From Deinococcus arboris (GTDB taxonomy: Bacteria; Deinococcota; Deinococci; Deinococcales; Deinococcaceae), in contig NZ_WQLB01000014.1 in assembly GCF_009755355.1 (NCBI RefSeq), positions 1 to 64,000 on the forward strand: 64,000 nt of DNA. The letters are read 5' to 3'. A program made the position numbers and the translations under genes. Below, piece after piece: positions 1 through 9,981 of the stretch. Within the stretch, counting starts at the first letter, position 1; every line of letters starts with the position of its first letter. The notes beneath the pieces are model-generated. The model made no database searches. It saw only the letters and a list, made by a program, of their open reading frames with translations, and had not been told where the DNA came from.

Positions 1-863
1 AGGGTGCCAAGCACAGGTTTGAAGTTCGCGGTAGCGACTTCGTAACGAGCAGAATGGGTCGGTGACGCGCCGAAGGTACCCGAGTGACGTCGATGACGAC
101 ACGTATTTCTTTCTGCTCCCATATCTGCTGCTCAGTCCTGAAGACGCCAGACAACGGAAATATTCCATCCGAGACGTATTGAACGCTCTACTTTGGGTCG
201 CGCGCACGGGGGCACAGTGGGCGTATTTGCCTCATGACTTTCCCCCGGCAGAGACGGTGCGCCAACAGGCGCACCGCTGGTTTGTGGCCGAGTGTTTTCA
301 GAGCGCGGCACATGATTTGCGGTTGCTGTCCCGCGTGGAGAAGAGCCGGCATGGTGAGCCAACGGCGATCATCATCGACAGTCGTACACTCCAGAGCACA
401 CCAGAGAGCGGCCACCGTGCCGGCTTTGACGGCGCGAAGAAGCGCAGGGGCACCAAAGTCCATCTGGCCGTCGACACCCTAGGGCACGTCCTGGCGGTGC
501 TCACCACACCGGCCAATGAGCAAGACCGAGCACAGGTCTTTGACCTGTGCCTAGACGTGCAGGAAGCTACAGGTGTGACGGTCCAAGTCGCCTTCGCCGA
601 TCAGCACCCAGACCGCTTTTGATGCCACCCAGGCCGGGGTTGAATTGATCGTCGTCAAGCGCCCCGAAGCCATCAAGGGGTTCGTCCTGTTGCCCAAACG
701 CTGGGTCGTGGAGCGCTCACTGGCGTGGTTGTCGCGCTTCAGACGCCTCGGACGTGATCTGGAACGCTTGCCCACCACCCTGGTCGGCTTCCACGTCCTC
801 GCCGCCTGCGTTCTGCTCTGCAACAACTTGAAGCCTCTTTTTGCCTAGCGTTCTTGGCACCCT
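1..863 (+). mobile_element. IS5-family-like insertion sequence, defective
   Basis: The first bases (1-11, AGGGTGCCAAG) are repeated in inverted orientation at 853-863 (CTTGGCACCCT), and the similarity extends imperfectly inward, so these look like terminal inverted repeats about 860 bp apart. Between them lies one transposase gene of the IS5 type, split by a frameshift. The left end coincides with the window edge, so the target duplication cannot be checked and the element may begin a few bases earlier. The family call rests on the transposase motifs, not on a database match. With a broken transposase the copy should move only if another copy supplies the enzyme in trans. Confidence 0.85.
62..848 (+). 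pseudogene. IS5-type transposase, frameshifted
   Basis: The N-terminal part (62-622) carries a DUF4096-like start region and the first catalytic Asp in the IIDSRTLQ motif. The C-terminal part, in another frame (about 603-848), carries the YREK-like region with the third catalytic residue in [10 protein letters not shown]. Together they would make about 265 residues, the usual length for this group. The break falls exactly at the second catalytic Asp: the first frame reads FADQ and then leaves the family pattern ADQGY-[ST]. Restoring 8 bases after GATCAG joins the frames and recreates the motif; the lost piece would sit between two CAG triplets, consistent with replication slippage. A programmed frameshift is unlikely because there is no slippery run at the junction. 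Confidence 0.85.
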
Positions 864-953
864 CTAAGCTACTCAAGGTATTGGGAGAGCAATCGCATGT
901 CCCTGATCCATTAGCACGGACATACGTCAGCCGGGCGTGATAGGACGAAGGGC

Positions 954-1220
954 ATGACGCCCGAACCCAGCCGCCCACTGCAAAGATGGCACTTGTCCTT
1001 GCTGATCGCCGCCTTGGGTGCCTACCTCATGGACTGGTTCTTGATTCCCGGTGGGCAGGAGTGGCGAGGAGCCAATTACGCCTTTGAGCTGCTGAAGCTC
1101 GCATTAATCGGCGGGTGGCTATACGTTTCCTATCCACGCCGCTGGTTCCTAATCACCCTTGCGGTGGTGTGGGCCGCCATAGGCCTCATTACCTGGCCTC
1201 GGAACTTCAACGCGCAGTAA
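954..1220 (+). CDS. Small membrane protein of unknown function
   Basis: An 88-residue protein with three hydrophobic stretches of membrane-spanning length (about residues 13-32, 42-60 and 65-82) and a short positively charged N-terminus. A purine-rich stretch (AGGACGAAGGGC) lies just before the ATG and could act as a ribosome binding site. It sits alone between the insertion sequence and a long gap, with no operon partner. I recognise no family. It could be a genuine small membrane protein or a remnant left beside the insertion; composition and a plausible start favour a real gene. Confidence 0.55.
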   Translation: MTPEPSRPLQRWHLSLLIAALGAYLMDWFLIPGGQEWRGANYAFELLKLALIGGWLYVSYPRRWFLITLAVVWAAIGLITWPRNFNAQ

Positions 1221-1539
1221 TGCTCACACAAGAAATTACTCCGCCCCCCCTCCAAAAATGCTGGGGCCCTAGTTGCAAGAGACGCACTTCTTCAGAAAAT
1301 TTCAGCTCTCAGGGATTGCCTTTTCCGTTTCGCTTTCTCTCTGCATCCCAAACCTTGTTGGGCGTTCTTATATGAGCGAGATATGCGCGACTCAGATGAG
1401 GTCTGGAGGCATACCAGTCTCTGTGAGGCCACCAGGCAAGCCACTCAGCGGGACTGCACCTTTTAGCCCAGGGTAGAGACATATCAGAGCGACGGGCATC
1501 TCCCCATCCCAGCGACCCACCAGAGTGAGGAGAGGCTTT
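1221..1539. other. Intergenic, no gene seen
   Basis: This stretch between the small membrane protein and the end of the diguanylate cyclase gene is lower in GC than its neighbours and holds only short, unconvincing reading frames. No hairpin with a T-tract was found. Confidence 0.5.
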
Positions 1540-3066
1540 TCACTCCACCGCCGCAGACGCGGCCCGCTGACGGCGGCGCTTGACGGCATACATACGCTCA
1601 TCGGCCAGAGCAAGGAGCGCCGCCACATGCCCCGCTTCAGCTGACTGCACGACCCCGGTACTGGCTCCAGTGCGCTGCACAGCAACCGCCTGCGCAGCAC
1701 TCATGGCCAGGTCGATGTGTTCAAGCAGGTCGTCTTCCGTGCACTGAGGCAGCAGCACGGCAAATTCATCGCCCCCGAGCCGGTAGGCCGCCGCACTCTC
1801 ATCCAATTCGGCGTCCAGCGCCTGACCAAAGACTTGCAGCAGCTTGTCGCCCTGGGCATGACCCTCGCTGTCATTAACAGCCTTCAGGCCATCGAGGTCA
1901 ATCAGGGCCAGCGTAAACGGGTCGCCCGTGGCCACACGCCCGACCAACTCCTCATCAAAAGCCCGGCGGTTCAGCAGGCCAGTCAGGGGGTCCTGCCGCG
2001 CCTGCTGCTGCGCCTGTTCCAGCACCGCGTGCCGCTGCAAAGCGTGCCGGATGGTCCGTCCCGCTGCTTCCAGCAAGGTGCGGTCACCCGAACGCCAATC
2101 CTCCAAGGCGTGCCCTCTCAGTCGGGCGGCCACCAAGAGCGTGGGCTGGTCACCCGCGTCACCTAGCGGCAGCCACGCTACCTGCGTGACGCCAGCCGCC
2201 ACGATGTGCGGGTGGGCCTGAGGATGGGCCGCGTACTGACTCAGGTAGACCGGCTGCTGGAGATCACGAAGGGTATGGACTACGCCCTTCAGGCTGGGCA
2301 ATTGGTCCGTCAGGGCTAGCAACTCCGGCGATTGCAGAGAAGGCGCATGGGCGACCTGCACTGCAAAGCCCTCCTCCTGCCAGGTCAACAGCGCCGTGTA
2401 ATCGGCCTCAATGGCTTCACTGATCAGGGCGGCAGCCGTCAGAGTGGCCTGATCGGGGTCAAGCTCAAGGTCCATCAGGCTGCTGACACCTTCCAGAATG
2501 CGCGCCTGCTCCAGGGTGCGCCGCAGTTCTGCGGCTTGCTGCCGCTGCGCGCCGGCCTCCTGCTGGGCTTCCAGCGATTGCCGGCGCAGTTCCAGCACCC
2601 TCATGGCCAAGACGGCCAGGTCTTGCAGGGCCTGAAGGTCTGCCGTGCCCAGAGGATGCGGCTGGTCGTCGGTGACGCACAGCGTGCCGATGCGGTGCCC
2701 AGCGGGGGTAATCAGAGGCGCCCCCGCGTACATATAGATGTGCGGATCGCCCGTGACCATCGGGTTCTGCTGAAAACGGGGGTCGGTCCTGGCGTCCGGC
2801 ACCACCAGGGGCGAGTCGTCCAGAATGGTCCAGGCACAGAACGAGTCTTTGCGGGGCGCCGTCGTGTCGCCCAGTCCAAACGCCGACTTGCCCCACTGGC
2901 GGTGCTGGTCAACCAGGTTCAGCACTGCCACCGGAACATTGAGCACCCGCGCCGCCAACCGGGTAATCCGGTCAAAGTCTTCTTCTGGCACTGTATCTAG
3001 AATCTGATAGCGGGCCAGGTCCAGAAGCCGGCGGTACTCATCAGAGGGGAGGGGCGCAGCTGTCAT
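1540..3066 (-). CDS. GAF-GAF-GGDEF diguanylate cyclase
   Basis: Predicted cytoplasmic sensor that makes cyclic di-GMP from two GTP. From the chosen ATG the protein has about 508 residues: a clear GAF domain (about 20-160, of the group found in front of many Deinococcus GGDEF proteins), a Gln/Arg-rich coiled-coil linker (about 165-205), a second, weaker GAF-like region (about 210-340) and a C-terminal GGDEF domain with the intact RLGGDEF signature. The inhibitory RxxD site expected just upstream of GGDEF reads DESA, so product inhibition through that site is not predicted. I chose the start at 3066 because GGTGAAAG lies just upstream; an in-frame ATG at 3117 would add 17 residues. It stands alone, transcribed away from a 366-bp gap. 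No EAL domain follows. Confidence 0.85.
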   Translation of the reverse strand: MTAAPLPSDEYRRLLDLARYQILDTVPEEDFDRITRLAARVLNVPVAVLNLVDQHRQWGKSAFGLGDTTAPRKDSFCAWTILDDSPLVVPDARTDPRFQQNPMVTGDPHIYMYAGAPLITPAGHRIGTLCVTDDQPHPLGTADLQALQDLAVLAMRVLELRRQSLEAQQEAGAQRQQAAELRRTLEQARILEGVSSLMDLELDPDQATLTAAALISEAIEADYTALLTWQEEGFAVQVAHAPSLQSPELLALTDQLPSLKGVVHTLRDLQQPVYLSQYAAHPQAHPHIVAAGVTQVAWLPLGDAGDQPTLLVAARLRGHALEDWRSGDRTLLEAAGRTIRHALQRHAVLEQAQQQARQDPLTGLLNRRAFDEELVGRVATGDPFTLALIDLDGLKAVNDSEGHAQGDKLLQVFGQALDAELDESAAAYRLGGDEFAVLLPQCTEDDLLEHIDLAMSAAQAVAVQRTGASTGVVQSAEAGHVAALLALADERMYAVKRRRQRAASAAVE

Positions 3067-3433
3067 GTCTTTCACCATACGGAGGGAATCTGACCGCAGC
3101 TGTACAGGACCAAACATTTAGGACGGCCTCTGGCAGGACTTTTGTTCGTACGGTCAGCAAAGCAGGACTGCAGGAGCAAAACCTGCGAAGAGACGCCCGC
3201 ACAGCGAGAGCTTCGCAAGCTGATCACGAACGGAACCATTAGGTACGACGCTTGTGCTGAAGTGATAGGGCTGCCACTTCACTGTTGTGGATGCCTGTCG
3301 TCATTCATATAGCAGAGCTTTGGGTTCGCCGGATTCTGAGTCTTCCCTCCTCTCTGTGAAACACCGGCCCAGACGGTGGGGGAGGTCGTGCCCCAATTTC
3401 TCACTTCCTCAGATTGCTGGCAGCCGCTGCTCT
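3067..3433. other. Intergenic, promoter region only
   Basis: The gap upstream of the GGDEF gene and downstream of the RNHCP gene holds no convincing reading frame. It must carry the promoter of the leftward GGDEF gene, but I could not pick a clear -35/-10 pair. Confidence 0.4.
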
Positions 3434-3784
3434 TTAGCGCCCCTGCTCTGTGCGGGCGCTTAAGGCCACGATGGCGTCCCAGCTGTCTGGCTGTTCGGGG
3501 TCGTCCAGCGCGGCGCGGTTGCGGCCCTGAAAGCCGCAGGTCTGGCAGCGGTGAACCAGCACCCAGCCCTTCTTGCCGCTCTGTTCCACCCCCACGGGGG
3601 CCATCAGGCCGTGACACTCGCAGGCGCGGTCGCCGGGCAAGACATCCACATGCTTGCTGTGCAGGCAGTGGGGGCAGTGGTTTCGCACGCTGCCGTTGCG
3701 TAGCGGTAACACCTGGGCGCCGCAGTAACCGCAGGCGAAGGCGTTGTTGGTGCCCTGCACGGTAAAACGCCGCTCACCGCTCAT
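3434..3784 (-). CDS. RNHCP-domain zinc-binding protein
   Basis: A 116-residue protein named for its conserved motif, visible here as RNHCPHCLHSKHVD near residues 33-46. It holds a CxxC pair near residue 18 (CGYC), the CPHC pair, and a later HRCQTC pair, so two or three zinc-binding knuckles are likely. The family is widespread in bacteria and its biochemical role is not established. Its ATG overlaps the stop codon of the upstream membrane-protein gene by four bases (ATGA), so the two are probably translationally coupled and work or are expressed together. Confidence 0.85.
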   Translation of the reverse strand: MSGERRFTVQGTNNAFACGYCGAQVLPLRNGSVRNHCPHCLHSKHVDVLPGDRACECHGLMAPVGVEQSGKKGWVLVHRCQTCGFQGRNRAALDDPEQPDSWDAIVALSARTEQGR

Positions 3785-4179
3785 AGGCGCCGCCCAGAGC
3801 GCGCGGCCCAGCGGCTGTCCAGAAAGGCGCGGATGCTGGCCGTGCCCACCAGCGCAGTGGCCAGCACCAGATACCCCAGCCCCACCCCACTGATGACCCA
3901 GGTGCCCGACAGCATGCCCAGGATGAACACCAGAAAGCCGGCCACCATGCCGAAACTAACCGTCAGGCGCCAGGCCCAGATGCTGCCGCGCCAGACCATC
4001 CCCAGCAAAAAGGCGGTGGCGCAGGCGTACAGCACCTGCCTCTCTACGCCGGTCGCCTGGCCCTGCACCAGCCCCGCCAGCAGCGGCAGACTGGTCAGCA
4101 TGAACAGGCCCCACAGGACGGCCAGGGTTAGGGGGCGGCCCGCCGCGACCAGTGGAGAAGGCGAAAGAGGAGGGGTCAC
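3781..4179 (-). CDS. Four-helix membrane protein of unknown function
   Basis: A 132-residue protein with four hydrophobic segments (roughly residues 15-38, 46-63, 68-90 and 95-115) and an Arg-rich C-terminus. The start is GTG. No family is recognised. Its stop codon overlaps the ATG of the RNHCP gene, forming a two-gene unit read leftward. Its length and codon use resemble those of the neighbouring genes, and nothing suggests truncation. Confidence 0.7.
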   Translation of the reverse strand: MTPPLSPSPLVAAGRPLTLAVLWGLFMLTSLPLLAGLVQGQATGVERQVLYACATAFLLGMVWRGSIWAWRLTVSFGMVAGFLVFILGMLSGTWVISGVGLGYLVLATALVGTASIRAFLDSRWAARSGRRL

Positions 4180-4646
4180 AGCCGGTATTTCAGCACATGG
4201 GCGCGGCGCGGGCGAGGACAGGAATCACACTGGAGCGAGGAGGCTGGAAAGTAGCCAACCCCTGTAGCCCTTCCTCGTGCGGGCGAAGCTTTCAATCTCG
4301 GCTCCCGCAGTCAAGTCCACTTTGGCCCCACGATGTGCCACAACATTTCCATTCAATCGACCTGGCATAGCCTCGCAGGAAAGCGAAATAGGTTCAGGGC
4401 ATGGAGCTGGCCAAGCAGCAACCTTCTGGCGTGTGGGTGTCACAGACTAAAGGACTGCTAGACGCCCATTTCTAGCAGTCCCCTCCGGTCCTCAGCGGCC
4501 CTACACCTGAGAGAAGGCAGGTGCCAGCATCAGATCTTTCTCCCCGGCAACATGAGGCACTAGGGTCCCAGGCGCCGCACGCAGCCTCTGGCGCCCAGCC
4601 AACTCCTGCCACCCTCTTCTTTCACCAAATGCTCTAGGCTGCAGCC
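4180..4646. other. Intergenic gap with possible degenerate repeat
   Basis: No supported gene lies here. On the minus strand the stretch around 4225-4370 has a CGATTGAAT core and a GACTTGAC segment reminiscent of the dispersed repeats at 6126 and 46330, but the match is weak. The right end holds the leaderless promoter of the MOSC gene. Confidence 0.35.
4635..4640 (+). promoter_or_regulatory. -10 box of a leaderless MOSC transcript
   Basis: TAGGCT ends six bases before the ATG of the MOSC gene, placing the expected transcription start at or next to the start codon. No ribosome binding site is present, as expected for a leaderless message. Confidence 0.55.
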
Positions 4647-5309
4647 ATGAGTGAATTGAGGGTGACGGCCGTGTGTGTGGGACAGCCAACGGCCCTGAAA
4701 GTGGGCGGCCGGGCCACCATCACGGGCATCGACAAGCACCCACTGCCGGGCCACGTGGCGGTCCGGCAAGCAGGGCTGGACGGCGACCACGTGCTGAACC
4801 GCAAACACCACGGCGGCCCCGATCAGGCGGTGTACGCCTACACCCAGACGGATTACGCGGCCTGGGCAGCCGAGCTGTCTCCCCCGCCCCGCCCCGGCCT
4901 GTTTGGCGAGAACCTGACCCTGAGTGGCCTGGCCTCCGCCGAGCTGCGCGTAGGTGACCGCCTGACGCTGCACGGCACAGGCGGCGACGCCGTGCTAGAA
5001 GTCACCGCGCCGCGCATTCCCTGCGGCACGCTCGCGGCCCATGTGCGCGAGGGCTCATTCGTCAAACGATTTGCCAGGATGCGCCGCCCCGGCCTGTACC
5101 TGCGCGTCCTGCAGGAAGGCACTGTAGGCGCCGGTGACGCCGTGACCTATACCCCTGGCGACCCCGCCGCGCCGACCATTGGCGAGCTGTTCGACCTGTA
5201 TGTGGGGGACCGGGACACCGCACGCGACACTCTAGAAACCTGGCTGACCTTCCCGGTCGCCGTACGGACCCGGCGCGACCTTGAAAGTCGGCTGAGCAAA
5301 CTCGGTTAA
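4647..5309 (+). CDS. MOSC domain protein, YiiM-like
   Basis: A 220-residue protein of the MOSC family, whose members bind a molybdenum cofactor and transfer or handle sulfur in a pterin-dependent way. Visible signatures are the GLDGDHVLNRKHHGGPDQAV region (about 43-62), GLFGENLT (about 84-91) and the conserved Cys in RIPCGTL (about 126), the residue expected to carry sulfur or ligand the metal. The C-terminal tail (about 170-220) is the small helical region typical of YiiM-like proteins, which reduce N-hydroxylated compounds. There is no ferredoxin domain, so electrons would come from elsewhere. The gene is transcribed alone and converges on msrA, with a shared hairpin between them. Confidence 0.85.
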   Translation: MSELRVTAVCVGQPTALKVGGRATITGIDKHPLPGHVAVRQAGLDGDHVLNRKHHGGPDQAVYAYTQTDYAAWAAELSPPPRPGLFGENLTLSGLASAELRVGDRLTLHGTGGDAVLEVTAPRIPCGTLAAHVREGSFVKRFARMRRPGLYLRVLQEGTVGAGDAVTYTPGDPAAPTIGELFDLYVGDRDTARDTLETWLTFPVAVRTRRDLESRLSKLG

Positions 5310-5327
5310 CCCTGCTGGACACGATAA

Positions 5328-5356
5328 AGCGCGCCAGAAGATAACTCTGGCGCGCT
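5328..5356. terminator. Bidirectional hairpin between MOSC gene and msrA
   Basis: An 11-bp perfect stem, AGCGCGCCAGA paired with TCTGGCGCGCT, around a 7-base loop. It lies between the convergent stops of the MOSC gene and msrA. T-rich flanks are weak on both sides. Confidence 0.75.
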
Positions 5357-5368
5357 CCCTCTATCCAC

Positions 5369-5935
5369 TTAGGCCCGCAAACGGTCAGCGTAATACTGGC
5401 GCATCTTGGCGACTTTGGGCGCAATCACAGCCGCGCAGTAGGGCTGGCGCGGGTTATTGGCGTAGTAGTCCTGGTGGTAGTCCTCGGCCACGAAGAACTC
5501 GCTGGCGGGCTCGACGGTGGTGACAATCGGCTGGCCGAAGACGTTCTGCGCGGTCAGGTCGGCAATCACCTCGCGGGTCTGGGCTTCTTGCTCGGGGGTC
5601 TGGGGAAACACGGCGCTGCGGTACTGGGTGCCCGTGTCCGCGCCCTGCCGATTGAGGGTTGTGGGGTCATGGGTGGCAAAAAAGAGGCCCAGCAGGTCCT
5701 TATAGCTGACCTGTGCCGGGTCAAAGGTCACGCGCACGGCCTCAGCGTGGCCCGTCTGGCCGCTGCACACGCTGCGGTAATCAGGGTTAGGCGTGTGACC
5801 GCCGATGTAGCCGCTTTCAATCTTCTGCACGCCGCGCACGTCTTTGAGCACAGCTTCGGTACACCAGAAGCAGCCTCCAGCAAGAATGGCCTGTTGCGTC
5901 TGGGAGTGGGTGGTCGGGTTGGTCATGGGGAGCAT
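5369..5935 (-). CDS. msrA: Peptide-methionine (S)-S-oxide reductase
   Basis: MsrA repairs oxidised methionine (the S-sulfoxide form) in proteins and free methionine. The catalytic GCFWC motif is at residues 21-25 of the 188-residue frame, and the family signatures SGYIGG, TGHAEAV and [10 protein letters not shown] (here [12 protein letters not shown]) are all present. It lacks a fused MsrB domain and a signal peptide, so it acts in the cytosol. An alternative ATG at 5926 would remove three residues; neither start has a good ribosome binding site. The gene fits the oxidative-stress tolerance expected of this kind of organism. It stands alone, converging on the MOSC gene. Confidence 0.95.
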   Translation of the reverse strand: MLPMTNPTTHSQTQQAILAGGCFWCTEAVLKDVRGVQKIESGYIGGHTPNPDYRSVCSGQTGHAEAVRVTFDPAQVSYKDLLGLFFATHDPTTLNRQGADTGTQYRSAVFPQTPEQEAQTREVIADLTAQNVFGQPIVTTVEPASEFFVAEDYHQDYYANNPRQPYCAAVIAPKVAKMRQYYADRLRA

Positions 5936-6275
5936 GATGCCGCGCGGGCCTGCACACGACGGGAAGCAGGGGCACGGTCTAAACGCCAGGTCAAGGTGAA
6001 GAGAAGAGGGGTCATGCTCGCCGCCCTTGCCGTGCGTCCGAGGTCGAAGGCAAAAGGCATGGTGAGATCAAGGCAGCATCTTCATTGGTGCTGACCTACT
6101 GAACACACCTGGAGTCTTTATACAAACTCCGATTGAATCGAACAGCATGCAGGATGGTATCCGAGCAGACTTGGCAAGCTGCGCCGTAGGCTTGAAGAGC
6201 TTCGTAGAAGAGCAAGGAGGCGAGGGGACGGACTGCCGCTCTCCTTCGCTGTGCCGTCATGAAGCGGAATCCGTC
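5936..6275. other. Intergenic gap with dispersed repeat
   Basis: No gene is supported between msrA and the TauE gene. The right part (about 6126-6260) is a copy of a degenerate repeat described separately. Confidence 0.5.
6126..6260 (+). repeat. Dispersed intergenic repeat, family A copy 1
   Basis: Starts with ACTCCGATTGAATCG (6126-6140), identical to 51523-51537, and continues with a GCAGACTTGGCAAGCT segment that matches the minus strand near 46370, followed by an AGAGCAAGGAGG-like purine run. Similarity is patchy, as in old degenerate elements. Confidence 0.5.
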
Positions 6276-7037
<762 letters not shown>

Positions 7038-7073
7038 TGTAGCGCGGGTGGGCGCCAGCGGAAGGGGCCGTGC

Positions 7074-7079
7074 TAGCCT
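7074..7079 (+). promoter_or_regulatory. -10 box of leaderless tyrA transcript
   Basis: TAGCCT followed by seven bases and then the tyrA ATG at 7087, the spacing expected when transcription starts at the start codon. There is no ribosome binding site. Confidence 0.55.
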
Positions 7080-7086
7080 CGCCCCC

Positions 7087-8202
7087 ATGACTGCCCGCCC
7101 AGACCGCGCCGCCCCCCCTGCCCCGCCCCTGTTTGACACCGCTGTGGTGGCGGGCGTGGGCCTGATTGGCGGCAGCGTGGCGCTGGGACTGCGTCAGCGG
7201 CTGCTGGCGCGGCGGGTGATTGGCCTGGACGCCAGCATGGACGTGCTGCGTGAGGCCGAGGCGCTGGGCGTGGTGGACGAGGTGCGGGCCGCACCGGGCG
7301 AGTGGCTGCGCGGGGCCGACCTGGTGGTGCTGGCCGCCCCTATGCGCGCCCTGGCCCCTCTGGCCGCCGACCTGGCCCCCTACCTGAATCCAGCCGCGCT
7401 GGTTACCGACGTGGGCAGCGTGAAGGCCGGAATTGCCGCCGAGATGGAGCGTCTGGGCGTGCGGGGCTTCGTGGCCGGGCACCCGATGGCGGGCAGCGAG
7501 CGCGGCGGGGTGACACACGCCCGCGCCGCGCTGCTAGAAAACGCCGTGTGGGTGCTGACCCCCACCGACCACACCCCCCTGACCGCCCTGAGCCGCGCCC
7601 GCACGCTGGTCGAGGAACTGGGCGCCGCCCCCATGGTCATGCCGCCTGACGCCCACGACGCGCTGGTGGCGACGGTCAGTCACCTGCCCTACCTGGCCAG
7701 CCTGGCCCTGACGCATATGGTGGCGCGCGACGAACGCCTGAGCCTGCTGGCGGCCGGCGGCTTCCGTGACCTGACGCGCGTGGCCAGCGGCGACCCCCGC
7801 ATGAGCCGCGATATGGTGGTGGAAAACCGCGCGGCCCTCAAGGACGCCCTGGGCCGCTTCCGTCGGCAACTTGAGCGCCTGGAAGCCGACCTTGACGAAC
7901 CCGAGGAACTGCTGGCCGCCGCCGCCGAAGGCAAACGCACCCGTGACAGCCTGCCGGTGGTGCGCCGCAGCCTGCTGCCCCAGCGCCATGACCTCGTGGT
8001 GGCAGTGCCCGACCGTCCCAACCAGATTGGCGCCGTGACGCAGGCCCTGGGCGCGGCGGGGGTGAATATCAAGGACATTGAGGTGCTGGCCATCCGTGAG
8101 GACGGCGGCGCTATCCGCCTGGGCTTAGAGAGCCCTGACGACGTGACGCACGCGGCCAGCATCCTGAATGCGGCGGGTTTTGAGGTACGGGGCCGGGGCT
8201 GA
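7087..8202 (+). CDS. tyrA: Prephenate dehydrogenase with ACT domain
   Basis: Catalyses NAD-dependent oxidative decarboxylation of prephenate to 4-hydroxyphenylpyruvate in tyrosine synthesis. The N-terminal Rossmann domain has [21 protein letters not shown] and [12 protein letters not shown] are substrate/cofactor motifs of the family. A helical dimerisation domain follows, and the last 70 or so residues (from about 300) form an ACT domain, expected to bind an amino acid, probably tyrosine, for feedback control. I chose the ATG at 7087 over 7048 because the longer frame overlaps the divergent TauE gene and because a -10 box sits seven bases before 7087. There is no fused chorismate mutase or EPSP synthase. 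Confidence 0.92.
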   Translation: MTARPDRAAPPAPPLFDTAVVAGVGLIGGSVALGLRQRLLARRVIGLDASMDVLREAEALGVVDEVRAAPGEWLRGADLVVLAAPMRALAPLAADLAPYLNPAALVTDVGSVKAGIAAEMERLGVRGFVAGHPMAGSERGGVTHARAALLENAVWVLTPTDHTPLTALSRARTLVEELGAAPMVMPPDAHDALVATVSHLPYLASLALTHMVARDERLSLLAAGGFRDLTRVASGDPRMSRDMVVENRAALKDALGRFRRQLERLEADLDEPEELLAAAAEGKRTRDSLPVVRRSLLPQRHDLVVAVPDRPNQIGAVTQALGAAGVNIKDIEVLAIREDGGAIRLGLESPDDVTHAASILNAAGFEVRGRG

Positions 8203-8341
8203 GCACCCAGGGCCTTGGAGGCAGAGGGCTGCCCCGCGCGCAGCGGCTGATGCAGGTCTCTGTCTCCACCCTCACACGGCGACAAAAGATGAGGCGCCCA
8301 TTCACCCTGCCTGGCCCCCGACGCGGTAGCGTGAGGGGTTG

Positions 8342-9508
8342 ATGGCTGACCCGCTCCCACTCTCCCCTCCTCCCAACGCGGCTTCTGTCCCCGTTCCTGA
8401 CCCAGCCCCCTCGGATCAGGCGCCGGAGACGCCGCCGCTTGAGGCCAGGCCCGCACCAGCCACGCGCCTTTCAGCCATTGACCTGTTTCGCGGCCTGACC
8501 ATTCTGGAAGTGGTGGGGCACCACACGAGCGGCGTGGCGCTGCGCTGGTTTCAGCCGGACACCGCCGCCCACCTAGCCGCGCTGCTGGTGAACCGCACCC
8601 TGCACTTTGCCGTGCCGGCCTTCGTGTTCCTGTCGGCGGTGGTGCTGACGCGCAGCCTGCTGAAAAAGTTCGAGCCGGGCCGGTACTTCTGGCGGCGCCT
8701 GACGCGCGGCGGCTGGCCATACCTGCTCTGGAGCGCGCTGTACATCGCCTGGTACGTCTGGACTGGCCAACGCGCGCCCGACACCCTGACCGACTGGGAC
8801 CGCTGGCGCGACTGGCTCATGTACGGCAAGGCCAGCTATCACCTGTACTTCCTGCTGGTGGCGCTGGAAGTCTATTTGGTGCTGCCCCTGCTGCTGCCCC
8901 TGGCGAGGCGGCGGCCCAGCATCACGGCGGCGCTGCTGGCGGGACTGGCCCTGCAACTGGGGCTGTACTTTCTGAACCGTGAGGTGCTGCGCCTTCCCTT
9001 TCCGGCCAGCACGGTGCTGTGGTACATGCTGCCAGTGGTGCTGGGCATGGCCGTGGGCGCCCGCCTGGACGAGTTCACGGTCTGGTGGCAGCGGCGGCGC
9101 TGGACTCTGCTGCCCTTTCTGATCGGGGCCTATCTGGTGTACCTGCCCACCGCACTGGCTTACGCCCGGGGCGAGGCCGTCACGCCCGTGGTCTACAGCG
9201 GCCTGAGCTGGGTGTACACCAGCCTGACCGCCCTGACCCTGCTGGGGCTGGCCTACCGCCTGGCCCGCAGCACCCGCGTTCCCTGGCTGCGCACGGGGGT
9301 GGGCCTGCTGGGCACGGTGAGCCTTCAGGTCTACCTGATTCACCCAGCGCTGCTGCAGGCCCTGGAAAAATACATGCCGCCCGACGGCCCGCCCTGGCGC
9401 GTGGCGGTCACGGTGGCCGCCTACTTTGTGGTGGCGCTGGTCGTGCCCGCACTGCTGGGCCGCGCACTTCTGAACACACGCCTGGGCACGCTGCTGTTTG
9501 GCCGCTGA
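8342..9508 (+). CDS. Acyltransferase 3 family membrane protein
   Basis: A roughly 388-residue integral membrane protein of the acyltransferase-3 family (OafA/WecH type), enzymes that O-acylate sugars or other surface molecules. After a Pro-rich cytosolic N-terminus (about 1-42) comes the hallmark AIDLFRGLTILEVVGHH, holding the family's conserved Arg and the His pair, then about ten transmembrane segments through the end. The acceptor cannot be told from sequence and no polysaccharide genes lie nearby. GAGGGG precedes the ATG; a TTG three bases earlier is an alternative start, placed six bases after TAGCGT. It is followed by a 470-bp gap and appears monocistronic. Confidence 0.85.
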   Translation: MADPLPLSPPPNAASVPVPDPAPSDQAPETPPLEARPAPATRLSAIDLFRGLTILEVVGHHTSGVALRWFQPDTAAHLAALLVNRTLHFAVPAFVFLSAVVLTRSLLKKFEPGRYFWRRLTRGGWPYLLWSALYIAWYVWTGQRAPDTLTDWDRWRDWLMYGKASYHLYFLLVALEVYLVLPLLLPLARRRPSITAALLAGLALQLGLYFLNREVLRLPFPASTVLWYMLPVVLGMAVGARLDEFTVWWQRRRWTLLPFLIGAYLVYLPTALAYARGEAVTPVVYSGLSWVYTSLTALTLLGLAYRLARSTRVPWLRTGVGLLGTVSLQVYLIHPALLQALEKYMPPDGPPWRVAVTVAAYFVVALVVPALLGRALLNTRLGTLLFGR

Positions 9509-9981
9509 GCGGCAAGACATCTGATGCCTTGTGGCCGAAGACGCCCCTCAATTCCGTTGGGGCCGCCCACTTTTATAGACACTCACTTCGTTCGCCCCGG
9601 AGCAGTCGAGGAGCCCCTCAACCGTGTTGGCCTCCCCTCTGAGAACAAGCGTCAAAGGCGCTCGCTATGATTCTGGACCCGCGGCCTTGTGAGATCGAGT
9701 CAGAGGGCGAGTCGCTGCATTGAGCCGGCAGGCTTCGTGGAATAAATGGTGGAACTGTCCATCTTCACTCCACTGGAAGACCGCTGTGAACCAATCGCCT
9801 ACCTCAGCGTGAGGAAGAACAGTGCCCGTTGGAGTCGCCTGGTAAGGCGTCGTCTTATAGCAACAGGGACTCCAAACATGGACTGGACCTGCTGGCACTT
9901 GCCCGATTTGTTGACATCCAGACTGCACCCGTCCAGCCTGTCACAGCCTCCGGTCAGCTTGAGACGCTACAGTGCCGCGAA
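9509..9981. other. Intergenic gap with repeat
   Basis: No gene is supported. It contains a family B repeat (9579-9628). The right end carries TACAGT eight bases before the GTG start of the next gene, a plausible leaderless promoter. An upstream in-frame extension to 9829 exists but encodes no convincing protein. Confidence 0.45.
9579..9628 (+). repeat. Dispersed intergenic repeat, family B copy 1
   Basis: Contains GACACTCACTTCGTTCG followed by CCCCGGAGCAGTCGAGG and an inverted CCCCTCAACCGTG arm. The same string occurs in inverse orientation near 19238-19294 and in degenerate form at 52881-52930. Confidence 0.5.
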
